Of a stretch of DNA of 64,000 bases, positions 16,746-25,591 are shown in pieces. This stretch comes from JACDAL01 sp963849115 (GTDB taxonomy: Bacteria > Actinomycetota > CADDZG01 > WHSQ01), in NCBI GenBank assembly GCA_963849115.1, contig CAWKGK010000002.1, forward strand, positions 204,266 to 268,265, given 5' to 3'. The position numbers and the translations under genes are program-made. Position 1 is the stretch's first letter; each line of letters starts with the position of its first letter. Below the pieces are notes generated by a model, which saw nothing but the letters and a program-made list of their open reading frames with translations, was not told where the DNA came from and made no database searches.

Positions 16746-19247
16746 ATGACACAGGAACCACCCGGCGACTTCTCCGAGAGCTCCGTTGTCGATCAGGTAA
16801 ACCTCGAGGACGAGGTTCAATCATCGTTTCTCGAATACGCGATGTCGGTGATCGTGAGCCGCGCACTGCCGGACGTGCGCGACGGATTGAAGCCCGTGCA
16901 TCGCCGCATTCTGTTCGCCGGCCTGGAAGCGGGTCTGCGACCCGATCGTCAGCACCGCAAGTGTGCGGCTCTGGTAGGCGACGTGATGAAGAAGTACCAC
17001 CCCCACGGAGATCAGGCGATCTACGATGCCCTTGCGCGTCTGGCTCAGGACTTCTCCACCCGTTATCTGCTAATTGACGGCCAGGGCAATTTCGGGTCGG
17101 TCGACGGTGACCCGCCGGGGGCGATGCGTTATACCGAGTGTCGTCTGTCGCCGCTGGCGATGGAGCTGCTGCGTGGCATCGACGAGGAGACGGTGGACTT
17201 CGTTCCCAACTACGACGGGTTCGAGGTACAGCCTGAGGTGCTCCCCGCGCGCTTCCCGAACCTTCTCGCCAACGGCTCGAGTGGGATCGCGGTCGGCATG
17301 GCCACCAACATCCCGCCCCACAACCTCGGAGAGGTGATCGACGCGGTGATCGAGCTGCTCGATCATCCCGAGATCGCCGAAACCGAGGGGGCCGTACTCC
17401 AGTCCGTAATGAAGCACATCAAGGGCCCCGACTTTCCCACCGGTGCCTTGATCGTGGGGCGTCAGGGGATCGTCGACGCCTATACCACCGGCCGAGGCTC
17501 GGTAAAGATGCGCGCGATCTGTGAAGTCGAGGAGGGGCCGCGCGGCAACCCAAGGATCATCGTGTCAGAGCTGCCGTATCAGGTGAACAAGGCCCGGCTG
17601 CTCGAGAAGATCGCTGATCTCGTCAACGCCAAGAAGCTGGAGGGCATCGCTGATCTGAGGGACGAGTCGTCTCGCTCCGAGATGCGCATGGTGATCGACC
17701 TCAAGCGCAGCGCGGTGCCGCAGGTGGTCTTGAATCAGCTCTATAAGAGGACCCAGCTGCAAGACAACTTCGGCGTCAACATGCTGGCCTTGGTCGATGG
17801 GGTTCCTCGCACGTTGAACCTCGGCGAAGTCGTCCTCGAGTACATCACTCATCAAATGAACGTGATCGCGCGCCGCACCGAGCACCGGCTGCGAAAAGCG
17901 AAAGAGCGCTCGCACATCCTCGAAGGCCTCATCATTGCTCTGGACAACCTCGATGAGGTCATAGCGCTGATTCGGGCCGCCGCCAACGCCGACGAAGCGA
18001 GATCGGGTCTGATCGCTCGCTTCGGGCTTTCTGAAGTACAGGCGTCGCACATTCTCGACATGCCTCTGCGAAGGCTCACCGCGCTCGAACAGGGCAAGGT
18101 ACGGGAAGAGCACGCCGAACTCCAGCACAAGATCGCTGAGCTCGAGGCGATCCTTGCCGACCCACAACGAGTACGGGCCATCATTTCCACCGAGCTCAAA
18201 GAGATTCGTGACAAGCACGCCGATAAGCGGCGCAGCAGGCTCGTTCCCGATGAGGGCGAGTTCGATATCGAGGACCTGATCGCGGATGAGGACCTGGTCG
18301 TGTCGGTCTCGCGCGATCGGTATGTGAAGACCGTGCCGCTCGATACTTATAGACGCCAAGGGCGCGGGGGCCGCGGGGTCAAGGGATCGAACCTCAAAGA
18401 GGGCGACATCATCGAGCACCTACTCACCACCACCGCACATTCCTATTTGTTGTTCTTTTCCAACAGTGGGCGGGTGTATCGACTCAAAGCACACGAGATC
18501 CCCAAGCGCGACCGGACGGCACGCGGGACGGCCGTCGTGAACGTCGTCCCGATGAAGCCCGAGGACGGAGTCGCTGCGGTCATCAACACGCGCGACTACG
18601 AGTCTTACCGCTACCTGTTGATCGCCACCAAGGGCGGGATGGTCAAAAAGACGCTTTTCCGCGAGTACGACTCGTCCCGCAAGGAGGGGATCATCGCGCT
18701 GAACCTCAAGGAAGGCGATGAAGTCGTGCGCGTTAGGCCCACCTCGGGCCGGGACGACATCCTGCTGATCACCAAGAAGGGTAAGGCCATCCGGTTTCCG
18801 GAAGGCTCCGTCCGAAACATGGGCAGAACGGCTACCGGCGTGATCGGGATCAAGCTCGACGACGACGATGAGGTGGTGTCCTGCGAGGTCATCTCCGACA
18901 ACGCCGCCGACCTGCTCCTGATCACCGAGTTCGGCTACGGCAAGCGCACCAAGCTGTCCTCCTTTCCGCTCAAGGGCAGGGCCGGCAAAGGGGTGATCGC
19001 GGCCAAGCTCACCCGGCCGCGCGGCCCCCTGGTGGGTGCCTGCGTCGTCAAGCCCGAAGACGAGATCTTCCTGATCTCAGACGATGGTGTGGTCATCCGG
19101 ATGGGGGCGACCCACATCTCTCGCCAGGGCCGGCCCACGACCGGCGTCCGGGTTATGAATCTGGACGCCGGCGCCTGCATCAGCGCGGTGGCCCTGGTCA
19201 TGGGCGAGTCTGATACTCCGCCGATCAACTCCAACCGGGAGCCCTAA
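16746..19247 (+). CDS. gyrA: DNA gyrase subunit A
   Basis: The breakage-reunion subunit. The catalytic tyrosine lies in AMRYTECRL. A C-terminal beta-pinwheel with the GyrA-box (QGRGGRGVKG) is present, so this is gyrase rather than topoisomerase IV. The 833 residues are of normal length, with a GAGGAGG-containing leader before the ATG. The quinolone-resistance region reads HPHGDQAIYDAL: the residue equivalent to E. coli Ser83 is Gln, while the Asp87 equivalent is kept, which may lower fluoroquinolone binding. No tRNA genes follow, unlike in mycobacteria. Confidence 0.97.
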   Translation: MTQEPPGDFSESSVVDQVNLEDEVQSSFLEYAMSVIVSRALPDVRDGLKPVHRRILFAGLEAGLRPDRQHRKCAALVGDVMKKYHPHGDQAIYDALARLAQDFSTRYLLIDGQGNFGSVDGDPPGAMRYTECRLSPLAMELLRGIDEETVDFVPNYDGFEVQPEVLPARFPNLLANGSSGIAVGMATNIPPHNLGEVIDAVIELLDHPEIAETEGAVLQSVMKHIKGPDFPTGALIVGRQGIVDAYTTGRGSVKMRAICEVEEGPRGNPRIIVSELPYQVNKARLLEKIADLVNAKKLEGIADLRDESSRSEMRMVIDLKRSAVPQVVLNQLYKRTQLQDNFGVNMLALVDGVPRTLNLGEVVLEYITHQMNVIARRTEHRLRKAKERSHILEGLIIALDNLDEVIALIRAAANADEARSGLIARFGLSEVQASHILDMPLRRLTALEQGKVREEHAELQHKIAELEAILADPQRVRAIISTELKEIRDKHADKRRSRLVPDEGEFDIEDLIADEDLVVSVSRDRYVKTVPLDTYRRQGRGGRGVKGSNLKEGDIIEHLLTTTAHSYLLFFSNSGRVYRLKAHEIPKRDRTARGTAVVNVVPMKPEDGVAAVINTRDYESYRYLLIATKGGMVKKTLFREYDSSRKEGIIALNLKEGDEVVRVRPTSGRDDILLITKKGKAIRFPEGSVRNMGRTATGVIGIKLDDDDEVVSCEVISDNAADLLLITEFGYGKRTKLSSFPLKGRAGKGVIAAKLTRPRGPLVGACVVKPEDEIFLISDDGVVIRMGATHISRQGRPTTGVRVMNLDAGACISAVALVMGESDTPPINSNREP

Positions 19248-19522
19248 ACCCCGGAGCCCGAAACGCCGAGGGTGTGAGTGGCGGTGGGTACGGCAGCATG
19301 GCCTCCCCTGCCGGCGGAGAGCCATCTAAGAACCGGAGCGGGCCCTTCGCGGTCACATGGGTACGGGTGTTCGGGCCTGCCGCGGTAGCCTGGGAAATTC
19401 GCGCTCAGGCATCGGTGCCGCTGCCGAGGTCCGAGCAGCGCGGCGGCAGAGTGATTTCCCGTCTCCTTGGAGGTGGGTGGCTCATACTGTCGACGGCAAC
19501 GATGTAGGCCTGAGGAGGTCGC

Positions 19523-20098
19523 TTGGCCTGGGAAAAGAAGGAGACGCAAACGTGGCATCGTGCCGCGGTTGCTCCCGCGCCCACCGCCTCGAGTGACGAA
19601 ACCCCCACGGAGGACGCCGAAGCCACAGGCCCCGAGCGAGCTCCCCGGAGCGTCCGCACCGATGTGATACCTCGGGGGGCTCCCGTCACCGAGCCCAGTC
19701 CCGACCACGAGCGACACCGGCGCCGATTCCGGCCCGCTACCAGGCGGGTCAAGCGTGTCTTGAGGCACATCGATCCGATCAGCGTTCTCAAGTTGTCCCT
19801 GATCTACAACGCCTGCTTCTTGGTGCTGTGGCTGCTGTTTGTGGCTGTCGTCTATCAGATCTTGGACGCCGCCGGGCTGTTCGACGCGGTCACCGGTTTT
19901 GCTCGCGATGGCGCCTTTCTCCGGAAGGGGGAAGGCCTGCCGATCTCTCTGTGGTTGGTCGAGAAGTGGGCGTTGCTGCTGGGCCTGGTGCTGGGCGTGC
20001 TGGCCTCTCTGGTGAACGTGTTCCTGGCCTTTCTCTACAACCTCGCCTCGGATCTCGTGGGGGGCCTGAAGCTCAGCTTCATCGAACGCGACGTTTAG
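19523..20098 (+). CDS. DUF3566 transmembrane protein
   Basis: A conserved actinobacterial protein regularly found downstream of gyrA (Rv0007-type). A charged, Pro-rich N-terminal 75 residues precedes the DUF3566 core RVKRVLRHIDPISVLKLSL. Two membrane helices follow (YNACFLVLWLLFVAVVYQIL and LLLGLVLGVLASLVNVFLAF), and it ends in NLASDLVGGLKLSFIERDV. TTG at 19523 sits four bases after AGGAGG. Function is unknown; in actinobacteria it is grouped with cell-envelope proteins. A 275-base gap without recognisable features separates it from gyrA. Confidence 0.88.
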   Translation: MAWEKKETQTWHRAAVAPAPTASSDETPTEDAEATGPERAPRSVRTDVIPRGAPVTEPSPDHERHRRRFRPATRRVKRVLRHIDPISVLKLSLIYNACFLVLWLLFVAVVYQILDAAGLFDAVTGFARDGAFLRKGEGLPISLWLVEKWALLLGLVLGVLASLVNVFLAFLYNLASDLVGGLKLSFIERDV

Positions 20099-20161
20099 AA
20101 GTCCTGGCGGGGGGTCCCCACGTGGGCCGCCGCCGGCCCGAGGAGCCGACGGAGCACCTGC

Positions 20162-21277
20162 CTACACCTGGTAGGGCTCGAGGCGCGCCACGCGGACGCC
20201 GCGCCGGCCGATGCGTGCCAGCAGAGTCTTCGGATCGAAGGCCTGCTCCGGGGCTCTGACGCCCGGCTCAGTTTGATGGGCCGCCAGCTCAACGGCGGCT
20301 GCAACGAGGGGCAGGGCGGTGAGGTTGACCAAGTGGTCGACCACTCCCAAGGAGACCGATCGGGGGCGATCATCGGCCTGTCCCCTCACGTCGACGCGGG
20401 CTGCACTCCAGGCCGAGCCGGCGTTTCGCCACGCGCCCAGGGCTCCCTGAAGGACCCCGCTGCCCACCGGTCCCCAAGCTGCGAGCCGGGAGGCCCAGGG
20501 CCCACCGGCGATCAAGCGCAGCGCATCCATAGCAGGCTTCTCGGCGAACCCCACCCGCCAACGCAGGAGGCGCAGGCCGGGCCACCGGGTGATCAGAGTG
20601 GTGATCTCGGGATTGGCTCCGGCGAAGGTCTCGACCCAGCCCACAGGCTCGGGGAAGTAGACGAGGTGAGAGGCCTTGGGGCCCACCTCGCTGGTGCGAC
20701 GGCCGTCCGCGATGGAGGGAGCCGGACCTGAGAGCCCGATCAGAAGCTGAGCCAGCGACGCCTGTCCCGCCGCATCGTGGGCCGAGCGCGCCGTGGCGAT
20801 CTCGATCTCCTCCACCTCGTCAAGCTCCAGCGCGGCCAGAGCCACCAGCAGGTTCGTGAGCCCGGGGCTCAGGCCGCAGCCGCTGACCACCGTGACTCCG
20901 GCTGCCATGGCTTCTGCATCGAGACTGGTCACGGCCTCGGCTGCGCCGTAGTCGTTTGAGGACGATAGCCATGAGGCTCCCACCTCCATCGCCGCGCGAG
21001 CGCAGGGGAGCTCCAGCTGCCCGGCGGGTCCCACGCAGGAGATCACGAGGTCTGGGGCCAGTTCCCTGAAGTGCCGGTCCCTTAGGGCATGGTCGTGGAG
21101 ATCGAGAGCGAGCGCCGAGATGCGGGAGGGGTCTCCTGCCAGGACGTCGAGCAGCCACGCCAGCCGGGCCTCGTTGCGGCCCCCAAGCCATAGCCTCTCG
21201 ACTTCGGTCGACCGAGCCAGCTCGGCTGCCACCGTCCGCCCGATCGCTCCGCTGGCGCCCAGGATGAGGGCTCGCAT
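20162..21277 (-). CDS. Saccharopine dehydrogenase-like NAD(P)-binding oxidoreductase
   Basis: The N-terminus MRALILGASGAIGRTVAAEL is a Rossmann dinucleotide fold, followed by LWLGGRNEARL and the family's PDLVISCVGPAG. The C-terminal half resembles the catalytic domain of the saccharopine dehydrogenase-like group. In this family many members act on unknown carbonyl or lipid substrates, so true saccharopine activity should not be assumed. The start is set at ATG 21277 by the conserved N-terminus (371 residues). A 46-codon open frame ends two bases upstream on the same strand. Confidence 0.75.
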   Translation of the reverse strand: MRALILGASGAIGRTVAAELARSTEVERLWLGGRNEARLAWLLDVLAGDPSRISALALDLHDHALRDRHFRELAPDLVISCVGPAGQLELPCARAAMEVGASWLSSSNDYGAAEAVTSLDAEAMAAGVTVVSGCGLSPGLTNLLVALAALELDEVEEIEIATARSAHDAAGQASLAQLLIGLSGPAPSIADGRRTSEVGPKASHLVYFPEPVGWVETFAGANPEITTLITRWPGLRLLRWRVGFAEKPAMDALRLIAGGPWASRLAAWGPVGSGVLQGALGAWRNAGSAWSAARVDVRGQADDRPRSVSLGVVDHLVNLTALPLVAAAVELAAHQTEPGVRAPEQAFDPKTLLARIGRRGVRVARLEPYQV

Positions 21278-21279
21278 GG

Positions 21280-21420
21280 TCAGGCCAGCTCGTCCTCCGT
21301 GACCTCGCGCCACCGGCCCTGGGGGGAAGGCACCTTGGAGTGGGCCCGCTGGCGTGCCCACCACAGCCCGACGAGCGAGAGGCCGAGGGCGGTCACCAGG
21401 CGAGAGGCGCGAGGAGGCAT
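21280..21420 (-). CDS. Possible 46-residue membrane-anchored small protein
   Basis: A short frame from ATG 21420 to TGA 21280-21282 would encode MPPRASRLVTALGLSLVGLW and then a basic, hydrophilic tail ending in EDELA. One N-terminal helix of about 14 hydrophobic residues is visible. It ends two bases before the ATG of the saccharopine dehydrogenase-like gene, which is typical of a coupled pair. Third codon positions are G/C rich like its neighbours. There is no clear Shine-Dalgarno. Confidence 0.35.
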   Translation of the reverse strand: MPPRASRLVTALGLSLVGLWWARQRAHSKVPSPQGRWREVTEDELA

Positions 21421-21517
21421 GGGGTCACACTACAAGCAGGGGGCCGGGTTCGATCTTTTCGCGCCCAAGGAGCGCAGAGCGCTCATTCCGCGGAGAAGAA
21501 CGGTAGGCCTCGCCGGA

Positions 21518-22621
21518 TCAGCCCCACACCTGTCTGGCCGTCTCGGCAATCACCCTCAGCTTGGCTCTTTGCTCGTCGAAGCTGATGTCGTTCCCCCTCA
21601 CCGAGGTGGCGAAGCCGCACTGCGGCGACAAGGCCAGTCGTTCCAACGGCACGAACTTCTCGGCCCCCTTGATGCGCTCGGTCAGCTCCCCAATGGTCTC
21701 CCGGCGCCCGGACTTGGTCGTGACCAGGCCCAGCACCACGATCTTGTCCTCCGGCACCTCACGCAGTGGCTCGAAGGAACCGGAGCGCTCGTCGTCATAC
21801 TCGAGCAGCAGCCGCTGGGCGCGGATGGCCGGGAAGATGCGCGCCGCGAGCCAGTCGTAGCCTCCGGAGACGAGCCAGCGACTCATCTGGTTGCCCCGGC
21901 AGAGGTGGAAGCCGAAGGTCACGCCGTCATGGCCCGAGATCACCGCGTTGTCCAGCTCGAGGCCGAGCTCGAGCCAGCGCTCGGCCGGCCACCCCCGTCC
22001 CTCGTAGAAGTCCCGGTAGCCCGGGTCGATGAGCAGCGGATAGTGAGGAGCGTCGAGCTGGATGTAGGTGCAGCCGAGGCGGACGAGCTCGGCGACCTCT
22101 TGCCGAAGGATCTCGGCGACGTCTGAAAGGAAGTCCTCGAGCGTGGCGTAGGCGTCCGTGGATGTCTGCGGGTCCCAGAAGTTGGCGAACAGGCTCGGGC
22201 TCGGGAGCGTGACCTTGAGAATCGCCTCCGTGCGGCCGTGCGCATAGCTGAACTCGTCGGCCGAGAGCCAGCGCGTGCGGGAGAGCTTTTCTCTCACCAT
22301 GAGCGGCGGGCGCTCGATGTCGACGCCTCCGAGGTCGTCCGAGCGCCAGTTGCCCCACAAAAATGCGTCGATGTCCCACTCGGAGAAGCCGTCCACCGCG
22401 GCGACGAGCTGGCTCTGGAACGAGAGACGGCGCATCTCCCCGTCCGTCACCACCTCCATGCCGGCTTCCGTTTGCAGCTCAAGAGCGCGGTCGACGGAGC
22501 GGTCCTCGATGAGCCTGAGGTCGCCGGGTGCCAGCTCTCCCGCCGCGGTCAATCCTTGCGCCTCGAGCAGCTCGGGCGGCCGTAGGAGGCTTCCGACCAC
22601 GTCGCTGCGGGCGGTGATCAA
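21518..22621 (-). CDS. MetE-like (cobalamin-independent methionine synthase C-terminal family) protein
   Basis: The 367-residue protein has only the C-terminal catalytic-type barrel of MetE. Candidate zinc ligands are in FGFHLCRGN (His and Cys), LLLEYDDERSG (Glu) and LSPQCGF (Cys), and the N-terminus SDVVGSLLRPPELL matches the family opening. Such single-barrel homologues often transfer methyl groups from donors other than methyl-THF, so the exact substrate is open. It ends the leftward run after the peptide transporter; the gap to the ABC gene is 13 bases, so cotranscription is possible. Confidence 0.8.
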   Translation of the reverse strand: MITARSDVVGSLLRPPELLEAQGLTAAGELAPGDLRLIEDRSVDRALELQTEAGMEVVTDGEMRRLSFQSQLVAAVDGFSEWDIDAFLWGNWRSDDLGGVDIERPPLMVREKLSRTRWLSADEFSYAHGRTEAILKVTLPSPSLFANFWDPQTSTDAYATLEDFLSDVAEILRQEVAELVRLGCTYIQLDAPHYPLLIDPGYRDFYEGRGWPAERWLELGLELDNAVISGHDGVTFGFHLCRGNQMSRWLVSGGYDWLAARIFPAIRAQRLLLEYDDERSGSFEPLREVPEDKIVVLGLVTTKSGRRETIGELTERIKGAEKFVPLERLALSPQCGFATSVRGNDISFDEQRAKLRVIAETARQVWG

Positions 22622-22634
22622 GTCCGGCGGTGTG

Positions 22635-24695
22635 CTAGGCGGAGGCGACGGGGGCTTCCTGCGCTTCGGGGGGAGTCTTCTGCATTTCCCTGAGCTCCTC
22701 GATCGGGATGTGGCAGCGCATGAAGTGGCCGCTCTCGATCTCGAGCAGCGCAGGCTCCTCCTGCTCGCAGATCTCGCCTATCTTTCTCGGACAGCGGGTT
22801 TGGAAGACGCAGCCGGAGGGGGGGTCCGACGCACGGGGAATGTCGCCCTGGAGCCGGATGCGTGGTCGCTGCTCGCCTTCAATCGTGGGTACTGCGGACA
22901 GGAGCGCCTCCGTGTAGGGGTGGTGCGGGGAGTTGAAGACCGCCTCGGATTCGCCCAGCTCCATTAGGCGACCCAGGTAGAGCACTGCGATGCGGTCGCT
23001 CAAGAACCTGACCACGCCCAGGTCGTGAGAGATGAAAAGGTAGGCGACTCCCTTGTCGGCCTGGAGGTCGGCGAGCAAGTTGAGGATCGCCGACTGCACC
23101 GAGACGTCCAGGGCCGAGGTCGGCTCGTCGCACAAGACGATGCGAGGATCTCCCGCGAACGCACGAGCAATCGCCACTCGCTGCTTGAGGCCGCCCGAAA
23201 GCTGGTTGGGCGGGACGCCCAGCAGCCTGACATCGAAGCGCACCGAGTGGGCGAGGTCCTGGAGCCGCGAATCGCGCTCCTCACCGTGAGTGCCCAGGAG
23301 CTTCGTGATGGCTCGCCCGATGATTCGGCGCACCGAGAAGCGCCGGTTGAGCGCTGCGTCGGGGTTCTGGAACACGATCTGGAGCGCCCGTATGTCCTTT
23401 GAGTCCCTCTTGGTGATGCGCCCGGCGAGAGCGCGGCTGTCGAGTTCGACGACCGAGCCCTGATCGGGCTCGGTTAGGCCGAGCAAGAGCCGGGCCAGCG
23501 TCGTCTTTCCGCTGCCCGATTCCCCCACCAGACCGAGAGTTTCTCCGGCCCCGATCACGAGTGAGATGTCCTCCAGCGCCCGTATATCGACGCCGTCCTG
23601 GCGGAACGTCTTGCGCATGCTCTTGGCCTCGAGCACGGGCTTGGCTCCGTTACTGGGAGCGGCATTGCGCTTGAGCTTGGCCGAGGTGGCGCGCGGCAGC
23701 TCCTGAGCGCGCTCATGGAAGTGGCAGCGGCTCGCATGGCCTTTGCCGAGCTCGATCAGGTCAGGCTCCTCCGCCTTGCAGATGTCTTCTGCTAATCCGC
23801 AGCGCTCTGTGAATACGCAGCCGGGCAGTTCCGCCCCCAAGCCGGGAAGAAAGCCCGGGATGGTGTCGAGCCGGTGTTCGGACTTGTGCAGGCCACCCTT
23901 GGGAATGCAGCGCAACAGCCCGACCGTGTAAGGGTGGCGAGGGTCGGCCAGCACCGTCTCGGTTGGGCCCTGCTCGACCACCCGTCCCGCGTATAGCACG
24001 CCCACCCGCTCGCACATCTTGGCGATGACGCCGATGTTGTGGCTGATGAACAGGACGCTGGTTCCGAAGTCCTTCCGCAGCGCCGTGACGAGATCCAGAA
24101 CCTCGGCTTCGACGGTGGCGTCGAGGCCGGTGGTGGGCTCGTCGAGAATCAGTAGCGTGGGATCTTTGGCCAGCGCCATGGCGATGACCACGCGCTGCTG
24201 CATCCCGCCCGAGAGCTGGTGCGGAAAGCGTCGCATGACCCCATGGGGATCCGAGATCTGGACCTTCTTGAGGATGCTCTCGGCCTTCGTCTTGGCTTCA
24301 TCGTCTTCTGTCCCCGCGATCGAGTAGACCTCGGCGACCTGGTCTCCCACCCGGATCGTGGGGTTGAGCGCCGAGCCCGGGTGCTGGTAGACCATCGAAA
24401 CGGCCGAGGTTCGCATGGAACGCACGTCGGCGTCGTCCATCTTCATGAGATCGTGGCCGGCGAGCGAGATGTCGCCGTTGATTATCTTGCCGTTGCGTGG
24501 GAGATAGCGCATGATCGCAAAGGCGACGGTCGACTTGCCGCAGCCCGACTCGCCCACGAGCCCGAAGGACTCGCCTTCTCCGATGGTGAAAGAGACTCCC
24601 CGCAGCACCCTGCGGTCGATGCCCCGAACGCGATAGGCGAGCTCGAGATCTGTGATCTCGAGGGCCGCAGGCGAGGTGTTCGTCGAGTCGCTCAT
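22635..24695 (-). CDS. Peptide ABC transporter, two ATPases fused in tandem (DppD-DppF type)
   Basis: Two ABC modules in one 686-residue chain. Module 1 has Walker A GESGCGKST, signature LSGGMQQR and Walker B LLILDEPTTGLD. Module 2 has GESGSGKTT, LSGGLKQR and IVLCDEPTSALD. Each ends with the Cys-containing oligopeptide-permease tail (CVFTERC, CVFQTRC). The two normally separate DppD and DppF proteins are thus covalently linked. The ATG at 24695 overlaps the permease stop; the frame is open far upstream, but that part lies inside the permease gene. Confidence 0.92.
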   Translation of the reverse strand: MSDSTNTSPAALEITDLELAYRVRGIDRRVLRGVSFTIGEGESFGLVGESGCGKSTVAFAIMRYLPRNGKIINGDISLAGHDLMKMDDADVRSMRTSAVSMVYQHPGSALNPTIRVGDQVAEVYSIAGTEDDEAKTKAESILKKVQISDPHGVMRRFPHQLSGGMQQRVVIAMALAKDPTLLILDEPTTGLDATVEAEVLDLVTALRKDFGTSVLFISHNIGVIAKMCERVGVLYAGRVVEQGPTETVLADPRHPYTVGLLRCIPKGGLHKSEHRLDTIPGFLPGLGAELPGCVFTERCGLAEDICKAEEPDLIELGKGHASRCHFHERAQELPRATSAKLKRNAAPSNGAKPVLEAKSMRKTFRQDGVDIRALEDISLVIGAGETLGLVGESGSGKTTLARLLLGLTEPDQGSVVELDSRALAGRITKRDSKDIRALQIVFQNPDAALNRRFSVRRIIGRAITKLLGTHGEERDSRLQDLAHSVRFDVRLLGVPPNQLSGGLKQRVAIARAFAGDPRIVLCDEPTSALDVSVQSAILNLLADLQADKGVAYLFISHDLGVVRFLSDRIAVLYLGRLMELGESEAVFNSPHHPYTEALLSAVPTIEGEQRPRIRLQGDIPRASDPPSGCVFQTRCPRKIGEICEQEEPALLEIESGHFMRCHIPIEELREMQKTPPEAQEAPVASA

Positions 24696-25591
24696 CGCTC
24701 GTACACCCGCGTGACGCCGTCGGAGACGAGGTTCACGCCGATCACCAGGGAGGCGATCGCCAGGGCGGGGAAGAGTACGGGCCACCAGAAGCCTCCCGAG
24801 ATCAGCCCGTAGTGTTCGAAGACCTGGAGCCCCCAGTCGGGAGCCGGAGGCTGGATGCCGAAGCCGAGAAACGACAGCGTGGCAATGGCGAAGATGGCGT
24901 AGCCGAGCCGCACCGTGAACTCGACCAGCACCGGCGCCATGACATTGGGCAAGATCTCCGCGAACATGATGTAGGGGGCGCGCTCGTTGCGCAGGGTCGC
25001 CGCGGCGACGTATTCGAGCTCGCGCTCGGCCAACACTGCGGCCCGCACGGTGCGGGCGATAATTGGTGCGAACACGATCCCGATTACGGCGATGACCGTT
25101 ACTCGAGAGGGTCCCAGCGCCACTAACGCGAGAAGCCCGATGATGACCAATGGGATGGCCAGAAAGGCATCGATCACCCGCATCATGACTTCCTCGATCG
25201 CGCCCCGAAAGTAGCCCGCGGTGAGGCCGATGGCCGTGCCCAGCACGGTCCCGACCACGGTGGCGAGCGGAGCGACGATGAGGATGTCGCGCGCCCCCAC
25301 AAGTACGCGCGAGAAGACGTCTCGACCGAGTCTGTCGGTGCCGAACCAGTGCTCGGCCGATGGAGTGGCGAGCTTGTCCAGAAGGTCGTCTTGGAAGGGG
25401 CTGTGGGGCGCGACGATATCGCCGAACAGGCCGGAGAAGATCCATGCCCCCAGTACCAGTGCCCCCGCGATGAAGGTGGGGGTACGCACCAGCAACCTCA
25501 GACGCTCGCGCTGGGCCTTCTGTTCCTCCGACTGGACGGGCGCCTGCGCCGGTTGGTTGACGGCAGCGAGATTCTCCGCAGAAGTGCTCAC
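24692..25591 (-). CDS. Peptide ABC transporter permease (DppC type)
   Basis: The 299-residue inner-membrane permease has a cytosolic N-terminal tail, one leading helix (FIAGALVLGAWIFSGLFGDI) and a BPD-transp_1 domain containing the EAA loop, recognisable in AAATLRNERAPYIMFAEILP. The preceding WFGTDRLGRDVFSRVLVGAR is the hallmark of DppC/OppC proteins. Its start overlaps the DppB-type stop and its stop overlaps the ATPase start, each by four bases, so the transporter is translated as a coupled unit. Confidence 0.93.
   Translation of the reverse strand: MSTSAENLAAVNQPAQAPVQSEEQKAQRERLRLLVRTPTFIAGALVLGAWIFSGLFGDIVAPHSPFQDDLLDKLATPSAEHWFGTDRLGRDVFSRVLVGARDILIVAPLATVVGTVLGTAIGLTAGYFRGAIEEVMMRVIDAFLAIPLVIIGLLALVALGPSRVTVIAVIGIVFAPIIARTVRAAVLAERELEYVAAATLRNERAPYIMFAEILPNVMAPVLVEFTVRLGYAIFAIATLSFLGFGIQPPAPDWGLQVFEHYGLISGGFWWPVLFPALAIASLVIGVNLVSDGVTRVYER

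Noticed and set aside
19248..19522. Looked for tRNA-Ile/tRNA-Ala after gyrA, as in mycobacteria
   Set aside because: No cloverleaf or T-loop consensus in this gap; the only tRNA found in the window is tRNA-Ile at 36.4 kb.
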